NCBI RefSeq assembly: GCF_004359525.2
Contig: NZ_SCWC02000003.1
Span: 124,001 to 188,000, forward strand
Direction: 5' to 3'
Length of the DNA: 64,000 bases
Source: Macrococcus equipercicus
Lineage (GTDB): Bacteria > Bacillota > Bacilli > Staphylococcales > Staphylococcaceae
Shown: positions 17,353-27,481 of the stretch, piece after piece
Layout of the letters: each line of letters starts with the position of its first letter
How positions within the stretch are numbered: position 1 is the first letter of the stretch
Made by a program: the position numbers and the translations under genes
The notes under the pieces: generated by a model
The model's input: the letters and a program-made list of their open reading frames with translations, nothing else
Database searches by the model: none
Told to the model about the DNA's origin: nothing

Positions 17353-18858
17353 ATGACTAGAGTGATTGTAATTGGAGCCGGCGTTGCCGGACTTGCCTGT
17401 GCCATTCGGCTGCAGCATGCAGGATATGAAGTGGAGATCTTTGAAAAAGAGGCACTTCCAGGAGGTAAGATGCATCGTATATCAAGGGATGGTTACTCAT
17501 TTGACCTTGGACCGACCATCGTCATGATGCCGGATTTATATAAAGAAATATTTGAGCTCGCCGGCCGTAACCCTGACGATTATATTCCGATGCAGCAGCT
17601 GAGCCCGATGTACAGCGGCTATTTCAAGCAGGGAAAAGAAAAACTGGATGTATCGAACGACCTTGTACAGCTGACAGCCTTGTTTGAAGCCGTCGACGAG
17701 AAAGATGCAGAAGGATTCCTGCGCTATATCAGCGACTTATACGGCAGGTTCAATATAGCGAAAAACCACTTTCTGCAGCGGCCGTTCAGACATAAGCGTG
17801 ATTTTTACAATATAAACATGCTGAATCAAGGATTGAAGCTGAAAACGCTCGGCAACGCTGAAAATATGATGAACAGCTATATCAAGGATAAACGGCTGCG
17901 CGACATCATCAGCTTCCAGACCCTTTATATCGGTGTGTCACCTGCTAAAAGCCCATCACTTTATACGATTATACCGATGATAGAATTCCTGTATGGTATA
18001 TGGTTCATTAAAGGCGGCATGCATACAATGGCTGCAGGGATGGCAAGATTATTTGAAGAACTGGGAGGCGTCATCCATTATAACGTGCCGGTCGATGAAA
18101 TTATTATTCATAATGGGCAGGCAGTCGGTGTCAAAACGCCTGTCGGCATGTTCAGTGCAGATTATGTCATGTGCAATGCTGACTTTCCTTATGCCGTGAA
18201 ACATCTTGTGAATGATGAGGCAGCAAAAGGGAAATATACAGATAAAAAGATAGATAATATGGATTATTCGTGTTCATGTTTTGTCATGTACCTTGGTATG
18301 GCTAAAAAATATGAAGAGATTACAAACGTCCACAACTTTGTCTTCTCAGAAGACTTGGACCGTAATATTCAGCAAATCTTTGACGGCAGTCCACTTGAAG
18401 ACCCGTCGCTCTATATGTACATCGCCTCTAAAATAGATCCGACACTTGCACCTGAGGGAAAAGATGGGCTCTATGTATTGATGCCGATATCAGAGCTGAA
18501 GACAGCGCAGTATGAGTGGAACGACGAGACTGAGCAGTACTACAGAGAAAAAATGCTGGCGAAACTCGAGCAGCTGCCGGGTATGGAAAATATAAGAGAA
18601 GAGATTGTGACGGAGACACGCGTTACACCAGTTGATTTCAAACATCGTTTCAATGCCTATAACGGAGCAACATTCGGTCTTCAGCCGACGCTATTCCAGA
18701 GCAATCATCTGCGGCCGCAGAGTAAAGCGGTGTCCTGCGAGAACTTGTACTTCACAGGAAGCAGTACGCACCCGGGGGCAGGAGTGCCTATTGTCCTGCT
18801 ATCTTCAAAAATTGCGGCGGGAGAACTGATGCTCGATGATAAAAATTACAGGAAGTGA
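17353..18858 (+). CDS. crtN: 4,4'-diapophytoene desaturase
   Basis: A 501-residue FAD enzyme; S. aureus CrtN is about the same length. The dinucleotide motif GAGVAG is at residues 8-13, then GGKMHR, DLGPTIVMMPD and FQTLYIGVSPAKSPSLY, with the C-terminal STHPGAGVP FAD motif. These match CrtN rather than CrtP. It desaturates diapophytoene stepwise to diaponeurosporene at the membrane. The ATG at 17353 is preferred because it lies 7 bases after GTGAGGAG. Confidence 0.92.
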   Translation: MTRVIVIGAGVAGLACAIRLQHAGYEVEIFEKEALPGGKMHRISRDGYSFDLGPTIVMMPDLYKEIFELAGRNPDDYIPMQQLSPMYSGYFKQGKEKLDVSNDLVQLTALFEAVDEKDAEGFLRYISDLYGRFNIAKNHFLQRPFRHKRDFYNINMLNQGLKLKTLGNAENMMNSYIKDKRLRDIISFQTLYIGVSPAKSPSLYTIIPMIEFLYGIWFIKGGMHTMAAGMARLFEELGGVIHYNVPVDEIIIHNGQAVGVKTPVGMFSADYVMCNADFPYAVKHLVNDEAAKGKYTDKKIDNMDYSCSCFVMYLGMAKKYEEITNVHNFVFSEDLDRNIQQIFDGSPLEDPSLYMYIASKIDPTLAPEGKDGLYVLMPISELKTAQYEWNDETEQYYREKMLAKLEQLPGMENIREEIVTETRVTPVDFKHRFNAYNGATFGLQPTLFQSNHLRPQSKAVSCENLYFTGSSTHPGAGVPIVLLSSKIAAGELMLDDKNYRK

Positions 18859-18863
18859 TCACT

Positions 18864-19748
18864 ATGGATCGCAACAAACTTAATAAAGATTATGAGTATT
18901 GCCAAAAAGTCATCAAACAACATTCTAAATCATTCTACTATGCGTTTAAAGAGCTGCCGGCTGAAGATGCGAATGCAGTTTATGCAGTCTATGCTTTCTG
19001 CCGGTTTGCTGACGATGTCGTCGATGAAGCAGAGAGCATCGAGCAAAGCATCAGTGGACTGAACCGCTTAAAAGAAGACTTGAAGCGTTTCGCGGCAGGT
19101 GCGGAGATTAATCATCCGATGTGGCGTGCGCTGCGTGACGTCCATACACGTTATTCGCTGGACCTTGAAATGTTCACGTGGCAGCTTGCCGGTCAGGAGC
19201 AGGATATTAATTTCCGTCAGCCCGACACATTGGCAGATTTAATAGATTACAGTGTTAAAGTTGCGGGTTCAGTAGGGCGAATGCTGCTGCCGATATTAGC
19301 TCGTCATCCGAATGAGGCGATGAAGAAAGAGGCAGAGCAGCTCGGTGTTGCGATGCAGATCACTAATATTCTCCGTGATGTCGGTGAAGACTACAGAGAG
19401 CATCAGCGTATTTATATTCCGGTTGAAGTAGTAGAGAAGTATGGCTGCGCACGCGCGATTGAAGAGGGGAAAGCGAACTCTGCATTTATCGAGATGTGGG
19501 AATACTTGGCATGCTACGCTGAAGACATTTATGACAAGTTCTATCATTCCATCAAATATTACAACAAAGAAGGACAACTACCGTTACTGCTGTCTGCTAT
19601 GGTTTACCGTGCGATACTTGATGAAGTAAGAGCGAATCAGTATGACTGCCTGACATGCAGAAATAAAGTGTCATTAGCCAACAAGCTGATGATCAGGAAT
19701 CGAGCTGTGACTTATTTGTCCGGTCTGCAGAAAGGAGAAACATTATGA
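18864..19748 (+). CDS. crtM: Dehydrosqualene (diapophytoene) synthase
   Basis: A 294-residue squalene/phytoene synthase-family protein. The two aspartate motifs are DDVVDE (Asp50-Asp54) and DVGED (Asp172-Asp176), which bind Mg-diphosphates. It condenses two farnesyl-PP to C30 dehydrosqualene, the first committed step. The ATG at 18864 follows AGGAAGTG; a GTG 9 bases upstream overlaps crtN. Its stop overlaps the crtP start by 4 bases. Confidence 0.94.
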   Translation: MDRNKLNKDYEYCQKVIKQHSKSFYYAFKELPAEDANAVYAVYAFCRFADDVVDEAESIEQSISGLNRLKEDLKRFAAGAEINHPMWRALRDVHTRYSLDLEMFTWQLAGQEQDINFRQPDTLADLIDYSVKVAGSVGRMLLPILARHPNEAMKKEAEQLGVAMQITNILRDVGEDYREHQRIYIPVEVVEKYGCARAIEEGKANSAFIEMWEYLACYAEDIYDKFYHSIKYYNKEGQLPLLLSAMVYRAILDEVRANQYDCLTCRNKVSLANKLMIRNRAVTYLSGLQKGETL

Positions 19749-21226
19749 AGAAAGTAGTAGTCATCGGCGGAGGACTCGGCGGTATTTCGGCTGCTGTGAC
19801 ATTAGTGCAGCAGGGATTCTCTGTAGCGCTTTATGAAAAGAATGACCATATCGGCGGTAAACTGAACCGACTTGAGCAGGATGGCTTTGGCTTTGACCTT
19901 GGTCCTTCTATTTTGACCATGCCTTACATATTTGAAGAACTGTTCCAAAAAAGCGGGAGGAATATGGCCGATTATGTGAACATCGTCAGGCTCCCGCTGG
20001 AATGGCGTGCTTTTTTCCCGTCCGGCCATACATATAACTTATACGGTGACTTAAATGTCATGACAGACAACAATCCGTATTTAACGGCTGAAGACATGAA
20101 GGATTACGAGCGCTTCTTGAAATATGCCGGCAAAATTGATGCATTGACTCAGGACAGTTATTTTGCGCGCGGTATTGATAAGAAACTGCCGCTGATTAAA
20201 CATCACGGGCCGCTGACAGCTTTGAAGGGATTTGATTACTTCAGCACGATGCAGCAGGCGATCAACCGTTACATCAGTAATCCTGAATTCCGAGATATGC
20301 TCGGTTACTTCATCAAGTATGTCGGTTCATCGTCTTATGATGCACCGGCTGTACTTAATATGATGATTCATATGCAGCATGAGCAAGGCGCGTGGTACGT
20401 TCCAGGCGGTATGCATAAACTAGCACTAGCTATAACACAGCTGGCCCGTGAAATCGGAGTTGAGATTCATACAGGCATTGAAGTCGTTCATATGAACCAA
20501 CGCGAAGACGCTATTGACTCGATTGTATTAAGTGACGGTTCTGTAGTGACGGCTGACTATTTTGTATCCAATATGGAAGTTATTCCGTTATATGAACGGC
20601 TGCTGGACAACCCGCCTAAACATATCAATAAGCTGAAGAAAAAGTTTGAACCGACGAGTTCCGGGCTGGTCATGCACATCGGTGTCAATAAAGAATATCC
20701 GCAGCTGGCCCACCATAACTTCTTCTTCTCAAATGATTCAAAGCGCAATTATAGTCAGGTCTTTCACGACAAAGTACTGCCGGATGATCCGACGATCTAT
20801 TTGGTGAACACAAATAAGACCGATCCGTCACAAGCACCAGCAGGACATGAAAACATTAAAATCCTGCCGCATATTCCACATCTGCAGGACAAGGACTTTA
20901 CTGCACAGGATTACGCACAGTTACGGGAACGTGTATTGATCAAGCTTGAGAAGATGGGCCTCACAGACCTCAGACAGCACATCATCACAGAGGATTTATG
21001 GCTGCCTGCCGATATTGAACGGACTTACGGCTCTGACCGTGGCGCCATCTACGGGACGCTATCTGACCGTAGGAAGAATAATGGTTTCAAGCATCCGAAG
21101 CATAGCGACTACTTTCAGAACTTATACTTCGCCGGTGGGACTGTTAACCCGGGAGGCGGCATGCCGATGGTCACACTTAGCGGTCAGCAGGTCGCAAAAA
21201 TGATAACAGAGCGCGAAAAGCAATGA
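19745..21226 (+). CDS. crtP: 4,4'-diaponeurosporene oxygenase
   Basis: A 493-residue FAD oxidoreductase. [38 protein letters not shown] and [16 protein letters not shown] are close to S. aureus CrtP. The GGGLGG nucleotide motif is at residues 8-13. It oxidises the terminal methyl group of diaponeurosporene to the aldehyde/acid. The ATG lies in an ATGA overlap with crtM, and crtQ follows in the same way. Confidence 0.92.
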   Translation: MKKVVVIGGGLGGISAAVTLVQQGFSVALYEKNDHIGGKLNRLEQDGFGFDLGPSILTMPYIFEELFQKSGRNMADYVNIVRLPLEWRAFFPSGHTYNLYGDLNVMTDNNPYLTAEDMKDYERFLKYAGKIDALTQDSYFARGIDKKLPLIKHHGPLTALKGFDYFSTMQQAINRYISNPEFRDMLGYFIKYVGSSSYDAPAVLNMMIHMQHEQGAWYVPGGMHKLALAITQLAREIGVEIHTGIEVVHMNQREDAIDSIVLSDGSVVTADYFVSNMEVIPLYERLLDNPPKHINKLKKKFEPTSSGLVMHIGVNKEYPQLAHHNFFFSNDSKRNYSQVFHDKVLPDDPTIYLVNTNKTDPSQAPAGHENIKILPHIPHLQDKDFTAQDYAQLRERVLIKLEKMGLTDLRQHIITEDLWLPADIERTYGSDRGAIYGTLSDRRKNNGFKHPKHSDYFQNLYFAGGTVNPGGGMPMVTLSGQQVAKMITEREKQ

Positions 21227-22305
21227 CGATACTATTCATCGTACTGACACTTAGCTCTTTGATATGCGGCTATTTAATGTATGTGCATCACCCTGTTGTC
21301 AGCAGAAAAGAAAGCAATAATATGCCGTCCGTCACTATCATTATCCCGGCAAGAGATGAAGCAGATAATCTGCCGCGTCTGCTGACTTCTATTCAGCAGC
21401 AGACGATGGCAGCAGAGGTGATTGTTGTGGATGATGGTTCAACAGATGATACAGCTCGTATTGCTTCACAGCACGGTGCTTATGTTATCCAGTTCAACAA
21501 CGTCTCTGATTGGAAAGGGAAGACTGCCGCGTGTTACGAAGGTGCGTGGCATGCACAAGGCGAACTGCTCGCGTTTATGGATGCAGACACATGGTTTAGT
21601 GAGCGTACTGCACTGACGAGGATCGTATCGACTTACAAAGAGGGACTGCTGACTATACAGCCGTATCATATGACGTCTGCATGGTATGAACAGCTCTCTG
21701 TGATATTTAATATACTGACAATCGCCGGCATGAACATCTTTTCTGTTGTCAGACCACAGCGAAAGCCAGGCGCATTCGGTCCTTTTATTCTATGCTCGAA
21801 AGAAGATTATATAAAGACAGGTGGTCATAAAGCAGCAGCGGGCAACATGATTGAAGGCTTTGGTCTTGCGGCTAATTTTCATCAGCAGCAGCTGCCGGTG
21901 ACATTGCTGCTCGGTAAAGACACACTGAACTTTCGCATGTATCCGCATGGTATAAAGTCGATGGTTGCAGGTTGGGCTAAGCACTTCGCGTCAGGAGCTG
22001 CTAAGACCGAACCCATTGTTATGACCTTTATTGTAAGTTGGATGATAGGCACTGTCATATTACCGTTATTTGTACTATGGGGATTAGTGACGCAGCCGTT
22101 TAATCTAATTATAGCAGTTTTGAGTTATTTAATTTATTCGAGTTATTTTTATATAATTTCAAGAAGGACAGGAAACTTCACTAAGTTAACGGCCTTATTG
22201 TTTCCAGCCGCTTTCTTATTTTTCATTTATGTTTTTATACGTTCAGCTTTTGCTACATATGTACGGAAGGAAGTAAAGTGGAAAGGACGAAATATTAAAT
22301 TTTAG
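21223..22305 (+). CDS. crtQ: 4,4'-diaponeurosporenoate glycosyltransferase
   Basis: A 360-residue membrane-anchored GT2 enzyme. An N-terminal hydrophobic helix is followed by [29 protein letters not shown] and FMDADTWF (the DxD metal site), then three C-terminal membrane helices. It attaches glucose to diaponeurosporenoate for staphyloxanthin. Start overlaps crtP by 4 bases. The family call is strong from domain layout and position. Confidence 0.9.
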   Translation: MTILFIVLTLSSLICGYLMYVHHPVVSRKESNNMPSVTIIIPARDEADNLPRLLTSIQQQTMAAEVIVVDDGSTDDTARIASQHGAYVIQFNNVSDWKGKTAACYEGAWHAQGELLAFMDADTWFSERTALTRIVSTYKEGLLTIQPYHMTSAWYEQLSVIFNILTIAGMNIFSVVRPQRKPGAFGPFILCSKEDYIKTGGHKAAAGNMIEGFGLAANFHQQQLPVTLLLGKDTLNFRMYPHGIKSMVAGWAKHFASGAAKTEPIVMTFIVSWMIGTVILPLFVLWGLVTQPFNLIIAVLSYLIYSSYFYIISRRTGNFTKLTALLFPAAFLFFIYVFIRSAFATYVRKEVKWKGRNIKF

Positions 22306-22317
22306 AAAGGGCGGATA

Positions 22318-23151
22318 ATGATGAATATTGTCACTATTGAACTTAACGGCATTAGTTATCATGTAATTGACGAAGGAGCGGGCATACCGATATTGCTGCT
22401 TCATGGTTTTCCAGATTCAAACAAATTATGGCATAGAATGATACCGCTGTTAACTGGCCGGGGATACCGGGTGATTGCCCCTGACTTAAGAGGCTACGGA
22501 GATACAGCGATGGCAGGGGACGCTGAAAATTACAGCGTCGCTTTATCGGCTAAAGATCTGTTCGACTTGCTGTTAGCGCTCGACATCCGGAAAATAAAAG
22601 TTGTCGGCCATGACTGGGGAGCGATACTCGGCTGGTATTTAGCGGCGCATTACCCGACGATAGTAGAAAGTTATACGGCGCTGAGTGTCGGTCATCCGAA
22701 AGCTTATTTCAGACGCGGAACGATTAAGCAGCTCTTTAAAGGCTCATACGTCGGACTGTTTCTGCAGCGGGGCCTTGCTGAAAAGGTATTCAGTGCAGGC
22801 AACTACTTTGTACTGCGTAAAATGGCCGTAGAGTCAGAGGAATTGAAGCGGCGGTGGCTGCATGATATGACCCGTCCAGGTAGACTGACAGCGGGATTTA
22901 ACTGGTACCGCGGCAATTTCAGCTTGAAAAATAGCGGCCATCTTTTCAATCTGCCGAATGTAGCTATGCCGGTGCTTGGCATTATCGGTCAGAATGACCC
23001 TGCACTGACAACTGAACAGATGGTCCGCTCCGGTCATTATGTCAACGGTTCCTTCCAGCATCATATAATAGAAGACGAAGGACACTGGCTGCCGGAGACA
23101 TGTCCAGAACAGCTCGTAGAACTTATTACAGCCTTTCATCAGAGCTATTAA
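22318..23151 (+). CDS. Epoxide-hydrolase-like alpha/beta hydrolase, last gene of the crt operon
   Basis: A 277-residue alpha/beta hydrolase. The oxyanion loop HGFPD is at 29-33, the nucleophile is Asp99 in VGHDWGA, an acid Asp is in GQNDPA, and the base His is in DEGHWLPE. An aspartate nucleophile points to epoxide hydrolase or dehalogenase types rather than esterases. It starts 12 bases after crtQ, behind AAAGGGCGG, and ends at a strong terminator, so it is very probably part of the carotenoid transcript. It may act on an oxidised carotenoid, but that is inference. Confidence 0.82.
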   Translation: MMNIVTIELNGISYHVIDEGAGIPILLLHGFPDSNKLWHRMIPLLTGRGYRVIAPDLRGYGDTAMAGDAENYSVALSAKDLFDLLLALDIRKIKVVGHDWGAILGWYLAAHYPTIVESYTALSVGHPKAYFRRGTIKQLFKGSYVGLFLQRGLAEKVFSAGNYFVLRKMAVESEELKRRWLHDMTRPGRLTAGFNWYRGNFSLKNSGHLFNLPNVAMPVLGIIGQNDPALTTEQMVRSGHYVNGSFQHHIIEDEGHWLPETCPEQLVELITAFHQSY

Positions 23152-23189
23152 ATAAACGCCCCTGCTGGTTAGCAGCAAGGGCGTTTATA
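23152..23189. terminator. Terminator between crt operon and stress protein gene
   Basis: ATAAACGCCC...GGGCGTTTAT with an inner CTGCT/AGCAG stem. T-rich ends on both strands; shared by convergent genes. Confidence 0.85.
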
Positions 23190-23678
23190 TTATAGATCTA
23201 ATGTCTGGTTCGTTTCTGAATCATTCGTTCTGTCCGTGCTGACTAATCGTTTAAGGCCTTCAATAAATGTTTTAGCTTTCTGGTCTGTTCCCCAGTACTC
23301 AGCTGAATCTGCTTCGACTTTAATGAGGACGACATTTGGATCATCATAAGTTGTGTTAAGGAACGCATCCATCGCTTTGTTCCAGTATTTTTTCTTCAGT
23401 TCTAAGTCATCTACTAATCGTGCAGTTCCTGAAATGGAAATATACCCTTCTTTAGAGAATGCAATGTTCACTCTCGGATCTGCAAGCAGCTCATCAGCTT
23501 TCTCTGTATCGCGCATCGTGATAAACCACAAGTTGCCGTCTTCTTCAGCTTCCTGATAACTCATAGGACGTGACACCAACTTATCGTTTGATAATGTTGT
23601 CATCATCGCCACATCATTTTTCTTAATAAGTTCGTATAGACGTTCTCTTTTTTCTTCGTGTGATAATTGTTCTGACAT
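23190..23678 (-). CDS. General stress protein 26-type flavin-binding protein
   Basis: A 162-residue pyridoxamine 5'-phosphate oxidase-like split barrel (Pyridox_ox_2). Typical stretches are MMTTLSNDKLVSRPM, LWFITMRDTEKADELLADPRVNIAF and SISGTARLVDD. Such proteins bind FMN/FAD and are often part of the sigma-B stress regulon in Firmicutes; a reaction is not known. The ATG at 23678 follows GGAGG; a start 57 bases upstream has no ribosome site. Confidence 0.83.
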   Translation of the reverse strand: MSEQLSHEEKRERLYELIKKNDVAMMTTLSNDKLVSRPMSYQEAEEDGNLWFITMRDTEKADELLADPRVNIAFSKEGYISISGTARLVDDLELKKKYWNKAMDAFLNTTYDDPNVVLIKVEADSAEYWGTDQKAKTFIEGLKRLVSTDRTNDSETNQTLDL

Positions 23679-23854
23679 TACAGCACCTCCATATGTGATT
23701 ACACTCAGCCTACTAGAGTTAACAGGCAAATACAACTATATTGCAGTGCAGACCATTAATTGCCTTAAACACTTTTTATCGCTGTTAATTAAGGGTATTG
23801 AATAGGCTGGAGCATACATTAAACATACCGAATTATAAGGAAGCAGGTGAATCC

Positions 23855-24331
23855 ATGCAGATTTTCAGACCATTCGAAAGCCATGAACAATCAGCGTTAT
23901 ATCTCGATAATAGACGGCTTTCCAAACAAGTGCTTGAACTGTACCAGATCATTCGTGTCTGTCTGGCAGAGCTTGGAATTATAGAGGGCAACACACGTTA
24001 TTTATCACATCCGATTGTGAAGCATATTTATAATGACGGTCATCCTTACTTAGCGGATGCGCTTCATTTTCTGCACGCTTGTGATATTGAACATCAGCGC
24101 AGAGGAGGTAACAGAAATGATGCTTTTAGAAACGACCTTGTCCGTCTGACAGACCTGATTCATAATAATTACAGCAAGTTCAATAACAACAAAATACCAC
24201 CATTTTATGTGTATGGTGATATGAAAGTTTATGGAGAAGAGGTATACGCGCTTTATCGGTCGCTGCTCTACGATAAATGGCTGAACGATACGATAGCACC
24301 GAGATGTGGTGTAAAACTACCAGCGCAATGA
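23855..24331 (+). CDS. Pyrimidine-dimer DNA glycosylase-like (Pyr_excise/MSMEG_6728) protein
   Basis: A 158-residue helical protein opening with MQIFRPFESHEQSALYLDNR and RLSKQVLELYQIIR, followed by SHPIVKHI and a RRGGN segment. This order resembles the Pyr_excise fold (T4 endonuclease V-like) seen in MSMEG_6728 proteins, which is why a DNA repair role is suggested. The ATG at 23855 follows AGGTGA; a plausible in-frame start 57 bases upstream lacks a ribosome site. A GGGTAT box lies at 23793-23798, so sigma-B control is possible. Confidence 0.65.
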   Translation: MQIFRPFESHEQSALYLDNRRLSKQVLELYQIIRVCLAELGIIEGNTRYLSHPIVKHIYNDGHPYLADALHFLHACDIEHQRRGGNRNDAFRNDLVRLTDLIHNNYSKFNNNKIPPFYVYGDMKVYGEEVYALYRSLLYDKWLNDTIAPRCGVKLPAQ

Positions 24332-24336
24332 GCAAG

Positions 24337-24894
24337 TTAAAACGGCCGCCAGTTTGAGTCGTCGCGTATTAAAATGAAGTAATGCGTCTGATGTTTTGAA
24401 ATTGTTGTCTCATCGACCATCCCGAGAAGCGTGTTGTCATCAATTTTCTTCAAATAATCAATCAACGGCTTCTGGTCATAAATCATTGCAGCGGTCGGAG
24501 TACCATTGTAATCCATCATCCGCAGCCTTGCCTTTGACGACTTCGTTTTAAAGAGCGGTTTAATCAGAGTGACACTCATGTCGAAGAAACCTTTAGAAAG
24601 CAGTTTGACAAGCTTGAGTGGTGCTTTCAGTGGCAAGATACCTGGATTTGCTGCAAACAATTCGCCGTTTTTATCCTGCATGACGATCGGCGTGACATTG
24701 TTGTCATCTTGAAAGTATTTCCCGTACCAGTTCGCTTTCTTGAGTAAGCTGGTCATTGGATGCGGCGTATTCACTTCTTCGCCGCGCCATAAGCCGTATA
24801 TCATATGGGTAGAGATAGGTTCCAGACTATCGAAATAAGCCTTAATCTCTTGCTGCGGCCATTTTCTGTTCATCAGTTCATTAAGTTCCATCAT
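24337..24894 (-). CDS. DUF4334/GXWXG-domain protein
   Basis: A 185-residue protein. IYGLWRGEE near residue 35 is the GXWXG motif, followed by a DUF4334-like C-terminal half with LRMMDYNGTPTAAMIYDQKP. The family is widespread but of unknown function. The start is ATG at 24894, 7 bases after AGGAG; a second ATG follows directly. It is convergent with the glycosylase-like gene with only 5 bases between them and no visible hairpin. Confidence 0.78.
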   Translation of the reverse strand: MMELNELMNRKWPQQEIKAYFDSLEPISTHMIYGLWRGEEVNTPHPMTSLLKKANWYGKYFQDDNNVTPIVMQDKNGELFAANPGILPLKAPLKLVKLLSKGFFDMSVTLIKPLFKTKSSKARLRMMDYNGTPTAAMIYDQKPLIDYLKKIDDNTLLGMVDETTISKHQTHYFILIRDDSNWRPF

Positions 24895-24960
24895 TGTCAC
24901 ACTCCTTTTGTAACTCTATTCCCTGTTTGAAGCTTCTTAAAGTGAAAAATATTAATAAAA

Positions 24961-25020
24961 CAGGAGTCTGGACAGCTGTCTTCATAGATTAAACAAGAAG
25001 ATGGCTGTTTCAGACTCCTG
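24961..25020 (-). terminator. Long inverted repeat terminator for the YitT gene
   Basis: CAGGAGTCTG and CAGACTCCTG end a 60-base imperfect hairpin with inner ACAGC/GCTGT and CTTC/GAAG pairs. A T-rich tail occurs on the minus strand only. Confidence 0.8.
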
Positions 25021-25027
25021 ATCAGCT

Positions 25028-25855
25028 TTATGGATGGTTATGTGCAAAGTTCCCATGGACTTCTGTCGTTTCATATACGTGAATGAAGCTGTCGCCATCA
25101 ATCGCTTTACAGATCTGTATGACATCTTTCAGCTCATAGCGTGTCAGCACCATCATAATGACCTGACGTGGTTCGTTCGAATAGCCGCCATGTGCATCCA
25201 TTATTGTCATACCACGATATATATTATCGATTAGTGCAGCTTTAATGGCTTCTCCTTGCGTTGTGACGATATTGACGGTCAGTTTGATGTGAGATGTATA
25301 AATCGTGTCTATCGTCTTCCCGGAAATATAGATGGACAGCAGTGTCAGCAGTGCGATTCCCCAGTCGAAGAAATAGCCGGAACTTAAGACGATGATACCG
25401 TTCAGCAGCGTTAGTATTAAGCCAATCGGTACGTTACTGCGCTGTGAGATGAGAATAGCGATAATATCCATACCGCCGGTTGTCCCGGAGAACTTCAGTA
25501 TAATGCCGATGCCGATGCCGAGAATAACACCGCCGAATACGACATCAAGCAGTGGATTGTCGGACACCTGGATGACAGGAACAATCGACAGAAATACCGA
25601 GACCATGATGACGCAGAAGATCGTATTCCACATCATTGATTTCTGCAGCTTCATATAGCCGAGTATTAGCAGCGGTAAATTCAGCAAGATGTTGAGCAAT
25701 CCGGTGTCAATATTGAACAGAATATGAAACAGCAGTGCAAGTCCGCTGATACCACTGCTTAATACACCATGCGGCAGCAGAAAAACATTAAAACTGATAG
25801 CAATTATGAGAGAACCTATGACAGTAATCATGTACTTAAGAACGGTAGATTTCAT
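25028..25855 (-). CDS. YitT-family membrane protein
   Basis: A 275-residue protein with about five or six membrane helices (DUF161) over the first ~190 residues, including GGxxxGxxxG-type GTTGGMDIIAIL, and a cytoplasmic DUF2179 domain (TTQGEAIKAALIDNIYRGMTI). The family is common in Firmicutes as putative transporters or membrane sensors; function unknown. GAGGT precedes the ATG. A TATAAT box is at 25883-25888 on the minus strand. Confidence 0.88.
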   Translation of the reverse strand: MKSTVLKYMITVIGSLIIAISFNVFLLPHGVLSSGISGLALLFHILFNIDTGLLNILLNLPLLILGYMKLQKSMMWNTIFCVIMVSVFLSIVPVIQVSDNPLLDVVFGGVILGIGIGIILKFSGTTGGMDIIAILISQRSNVPIGLILTLLNGIIVLSSGYFFDWGIALLTLLSIYISGKTIDTIYTSHIKLTVNIVTTQGEAIKAALIDNIYRGMTIMDAHGGYSNEPRQVIMMVLTRYELKDVIQICKAIDGDSFIHVYETTEVHGNFAHNHP

Positions 25856-25925
25856 AAATATTACCTCAACTGTTTTCTTTATATTATACCAGTGAGAAGA
25901 GCTTGGAGATTTCTGACAATTTCAT

Positions 25926-27263
25926 TTACTTCAGAATCAAGGATAGAAAAACACCGATAATGACGAGCGGTATAACAAACTTCAGCAGGAAGATCCAGAG
26001 CTTAAACAGCGGCTCCTGATAGGGCTTTGTAACAAGCTGCTGATGCGATAGTCGTTGATCGAGCAGATAACCTGTAAATATGGAGAATAAGAAAGCACCG
26101 AGCGGCAGCATAATGTTTGACACTAAGTAATCCATGTTATCGAAAAATGTACCGGCAAGGAATTTGACGTCGCCAAGGAGTCCGGACGATAAAGTTGACG
26201 GAATGCCTAGTACAAAAAGTCCGATAGCAAGTAACGCGACAGCCTTCACACGCTTATTGTTATTATTCTTTGTCACGTTTGCGACATTAATTTCGAGCAG
26301 CGAAATAGAAGAAGTAATCGTTGCAAAGAAAAACAGCAGTAAAAAGATCAAATAGAACAACTGACCGAGCGGCAGCTGGTCAAAGACATAAGGCAGCACA
26401 ATGAATAACAGACCTGGACCTTGCGCCGCTTCAATTCCGAGTGATGCAGTGGCCGGAAAGATTGCGAGCCCTGCAAGAATAGTGATGACCAGGTTCAGCA
26501 GTACAACAGACACCCCGGACTGCGTGAGATCCGTCTTGCGGTCAAGATATGATGCATAAGTCAGCATGCCGCCGAATCCGACAGACAACGAAAAGAATGA
26601 CTGACCGAGCGCGAACAGTATGCTGTCTGCAGACAGTTTGCCGAAGTCAGGTTTTAAGAAGTAACTGACACCAGCCATTGCATTGTCCAATGTAAGTGAA
26701 CGGATGATGATAATGATAAAAGCGGTGAACAACAGCGGCATCATTATTTTTGAAGCGCGCTCGATGCCGTTCTGGATACCGTTGGCGACTATAACTGCCG
26801 TCAATACGATAAATAATGCCTGGCCACCGAGTGCATAGAACGGATTACTGATCAAACTGCCGAACAAGCCCTCATAATCATGCTGACTACTTCCCGCTAC
26901 AAGCACATAGATGGTCCGGATCATATAAAGTAAAATCCAGCCGCCGATAACGCTGTAAAAACTAAGCAGAATAAATACGCCGATATTGCCGAGATGACCG
27001 ATCAAGTCGTGATATTTCTTACCGGTCAGCTTGCTGAAGCTTCTTGTGCTGTACGTCTGACTTTGCCGGCCGATGACGAATTCTGACAGTAGCAGAGGGA
27101 AGCCGATCAGCATAGTAAATAGAATAAAGATAAATAAGAAGGCAGCACCACCGTTGTCAGCCATGACGTACGGGAATTTCCACATCGCACCGAGTCCGAT
27201 TGCTGACCCGGCACTTGCCAGAATAAATCCTAACTTAGAACTCCATTGCGATTGTGTTTCCAT
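25926..27263 (-). CDS. Neurotransmitter:sodium symporter (NSS) amino-acid transporter
   Basis: A 445-residue, 11-12 helix transporter with the LeuT-fold first helix LGFILASAGSAIGLGAMWKFPY and NGGAAFLF next. The length and helix count resemble bacterial NSS members LeuT, MhsT and the tryptophan transporter TnaT. It would import a hydrophobic or aromatic amino acid with sodium. The ATG at 27263 follows AGAGGTAGG; an in-frame upstream start lies inside the terminator. Its leader (27264-27507) carries a Trp-containing peptide and two terminators, which favours tryptophan as substrate (inference). Confidence 0.9.
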   Translation of the reverse strand: METQSQWSSKLGFILASAGSAIGLGAMWKFPYVMADNGGAAFLFIFILFTMLIGFPLLLSEFVIGRQSQTYSTRSFSKLTGKKYHDLIGHLGNIGVFILLSFYSVIGGWILLYMIRTIYVLVAGSSQHDYEGLFGSLISNPFYALGGQALFIVLTAVIVANGIQNGIERASKIMMPLLFTAFIIIIIRSLTLDNAMAGVSYFLKPDFGKLSADSILFALGQSFFSLSVGFGGMLTYASYLDRKTDLTQSGVSVVLLNLVITILAGLAIFPATASLGIEAAQGPGLLFIVLPYVFDQLPLGQLFYLIFLLLFFFATITSSISLLEINVANVTKNNNNKRVKAVALLAIGLFVLGIPSTLSSGLLGDVKFLAGTFFDNMDYLVSNIMLPLGAFLFSIFTGYLLDQRLSHQQLVTKPYQEPLFKLWIFLLKFVIPLVIIGVFLSLILK

Positions 27264-27297
27264 TGTCCTACCTCTTTTCTTGAATGATTGTTCCAAC

Positions 27298-27327
27298 AAA
27301 AAAGACCCCGGCATTGCTGCCCGGGTC
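27298..27327 (-). terminator. Second leader terminator (T2) of the NSS transporter
   Basis: GACCC-G-GGCA [GCAA] TGCC-G-GGGTC, a 10-bp stem with one G/G mismatch and a GNRA-type loop, followed by T6. It lies about 35 bases before the transporter start. Its 5' arm is also complementary to T1's 3' arm. Confidence 0.85.
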
Positions 27328-27338
27328 CAGTAATAGAC

Positions 27339-27371
27339 AAAAAAGAGGCCGGGCAGTTAAAGCTTCCGGCC
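27339..27371 (-). terminator. First leader terminator (T1) of the NSS transporter
   Basis: GGCCGG (27366-27371) pairs with CCGGCC around a 13-base loop, followed by TC and T6 on the minus strand. It sits 47 bases before T2. Confidence 0.8.
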
Positions 27372-27386
27372 GCTATAATCAAGAAG

Positions 27387-27415
27387 CCGTCATAGATGAC
27401 TTATATCTATGACGG
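27387..27415 (-). ncRNA. Stable leader hairpin H2
   Basis: CCGTCATAGAT pairs with ATCTATGACGG (perfect 11 bp, 7-base loop). It lies between the leader peptide and T1 in the NSS leader RNA. No T-run follows, so it is structural rather than a terminator. Confidence 0.8.
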
Positions 27416-27430
27416 GCATAAATATAAGCA

Positions 27431-27481
27431 TTATGACAGCTGCCAACCTTTATTAAGCTGAGTGCATAATGACTTAATCAT
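27431..27481 (-). CDS. 16-residue leader peptide with one Trp codon
   Basis: ATG at 27481 to TAA at 27431-27433 encodes MIKSLCTQLNKGWQLS. AAAGAGG (27491-27497) is an excellent ribosome site 9 bases before the ATG. The Trp codon is 13th of 16. The reading frame is inside hairpin H1 (CATTATG/CATAATG, 27429-27471). It resembles attenuator leader peptides in size and in having a diagnostic Trp near its end. Translation of so short a frame needs experimental proof. Confidence 0.6.
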   Translation of the reverse strand: MIKSLCTQLNKGWQLS

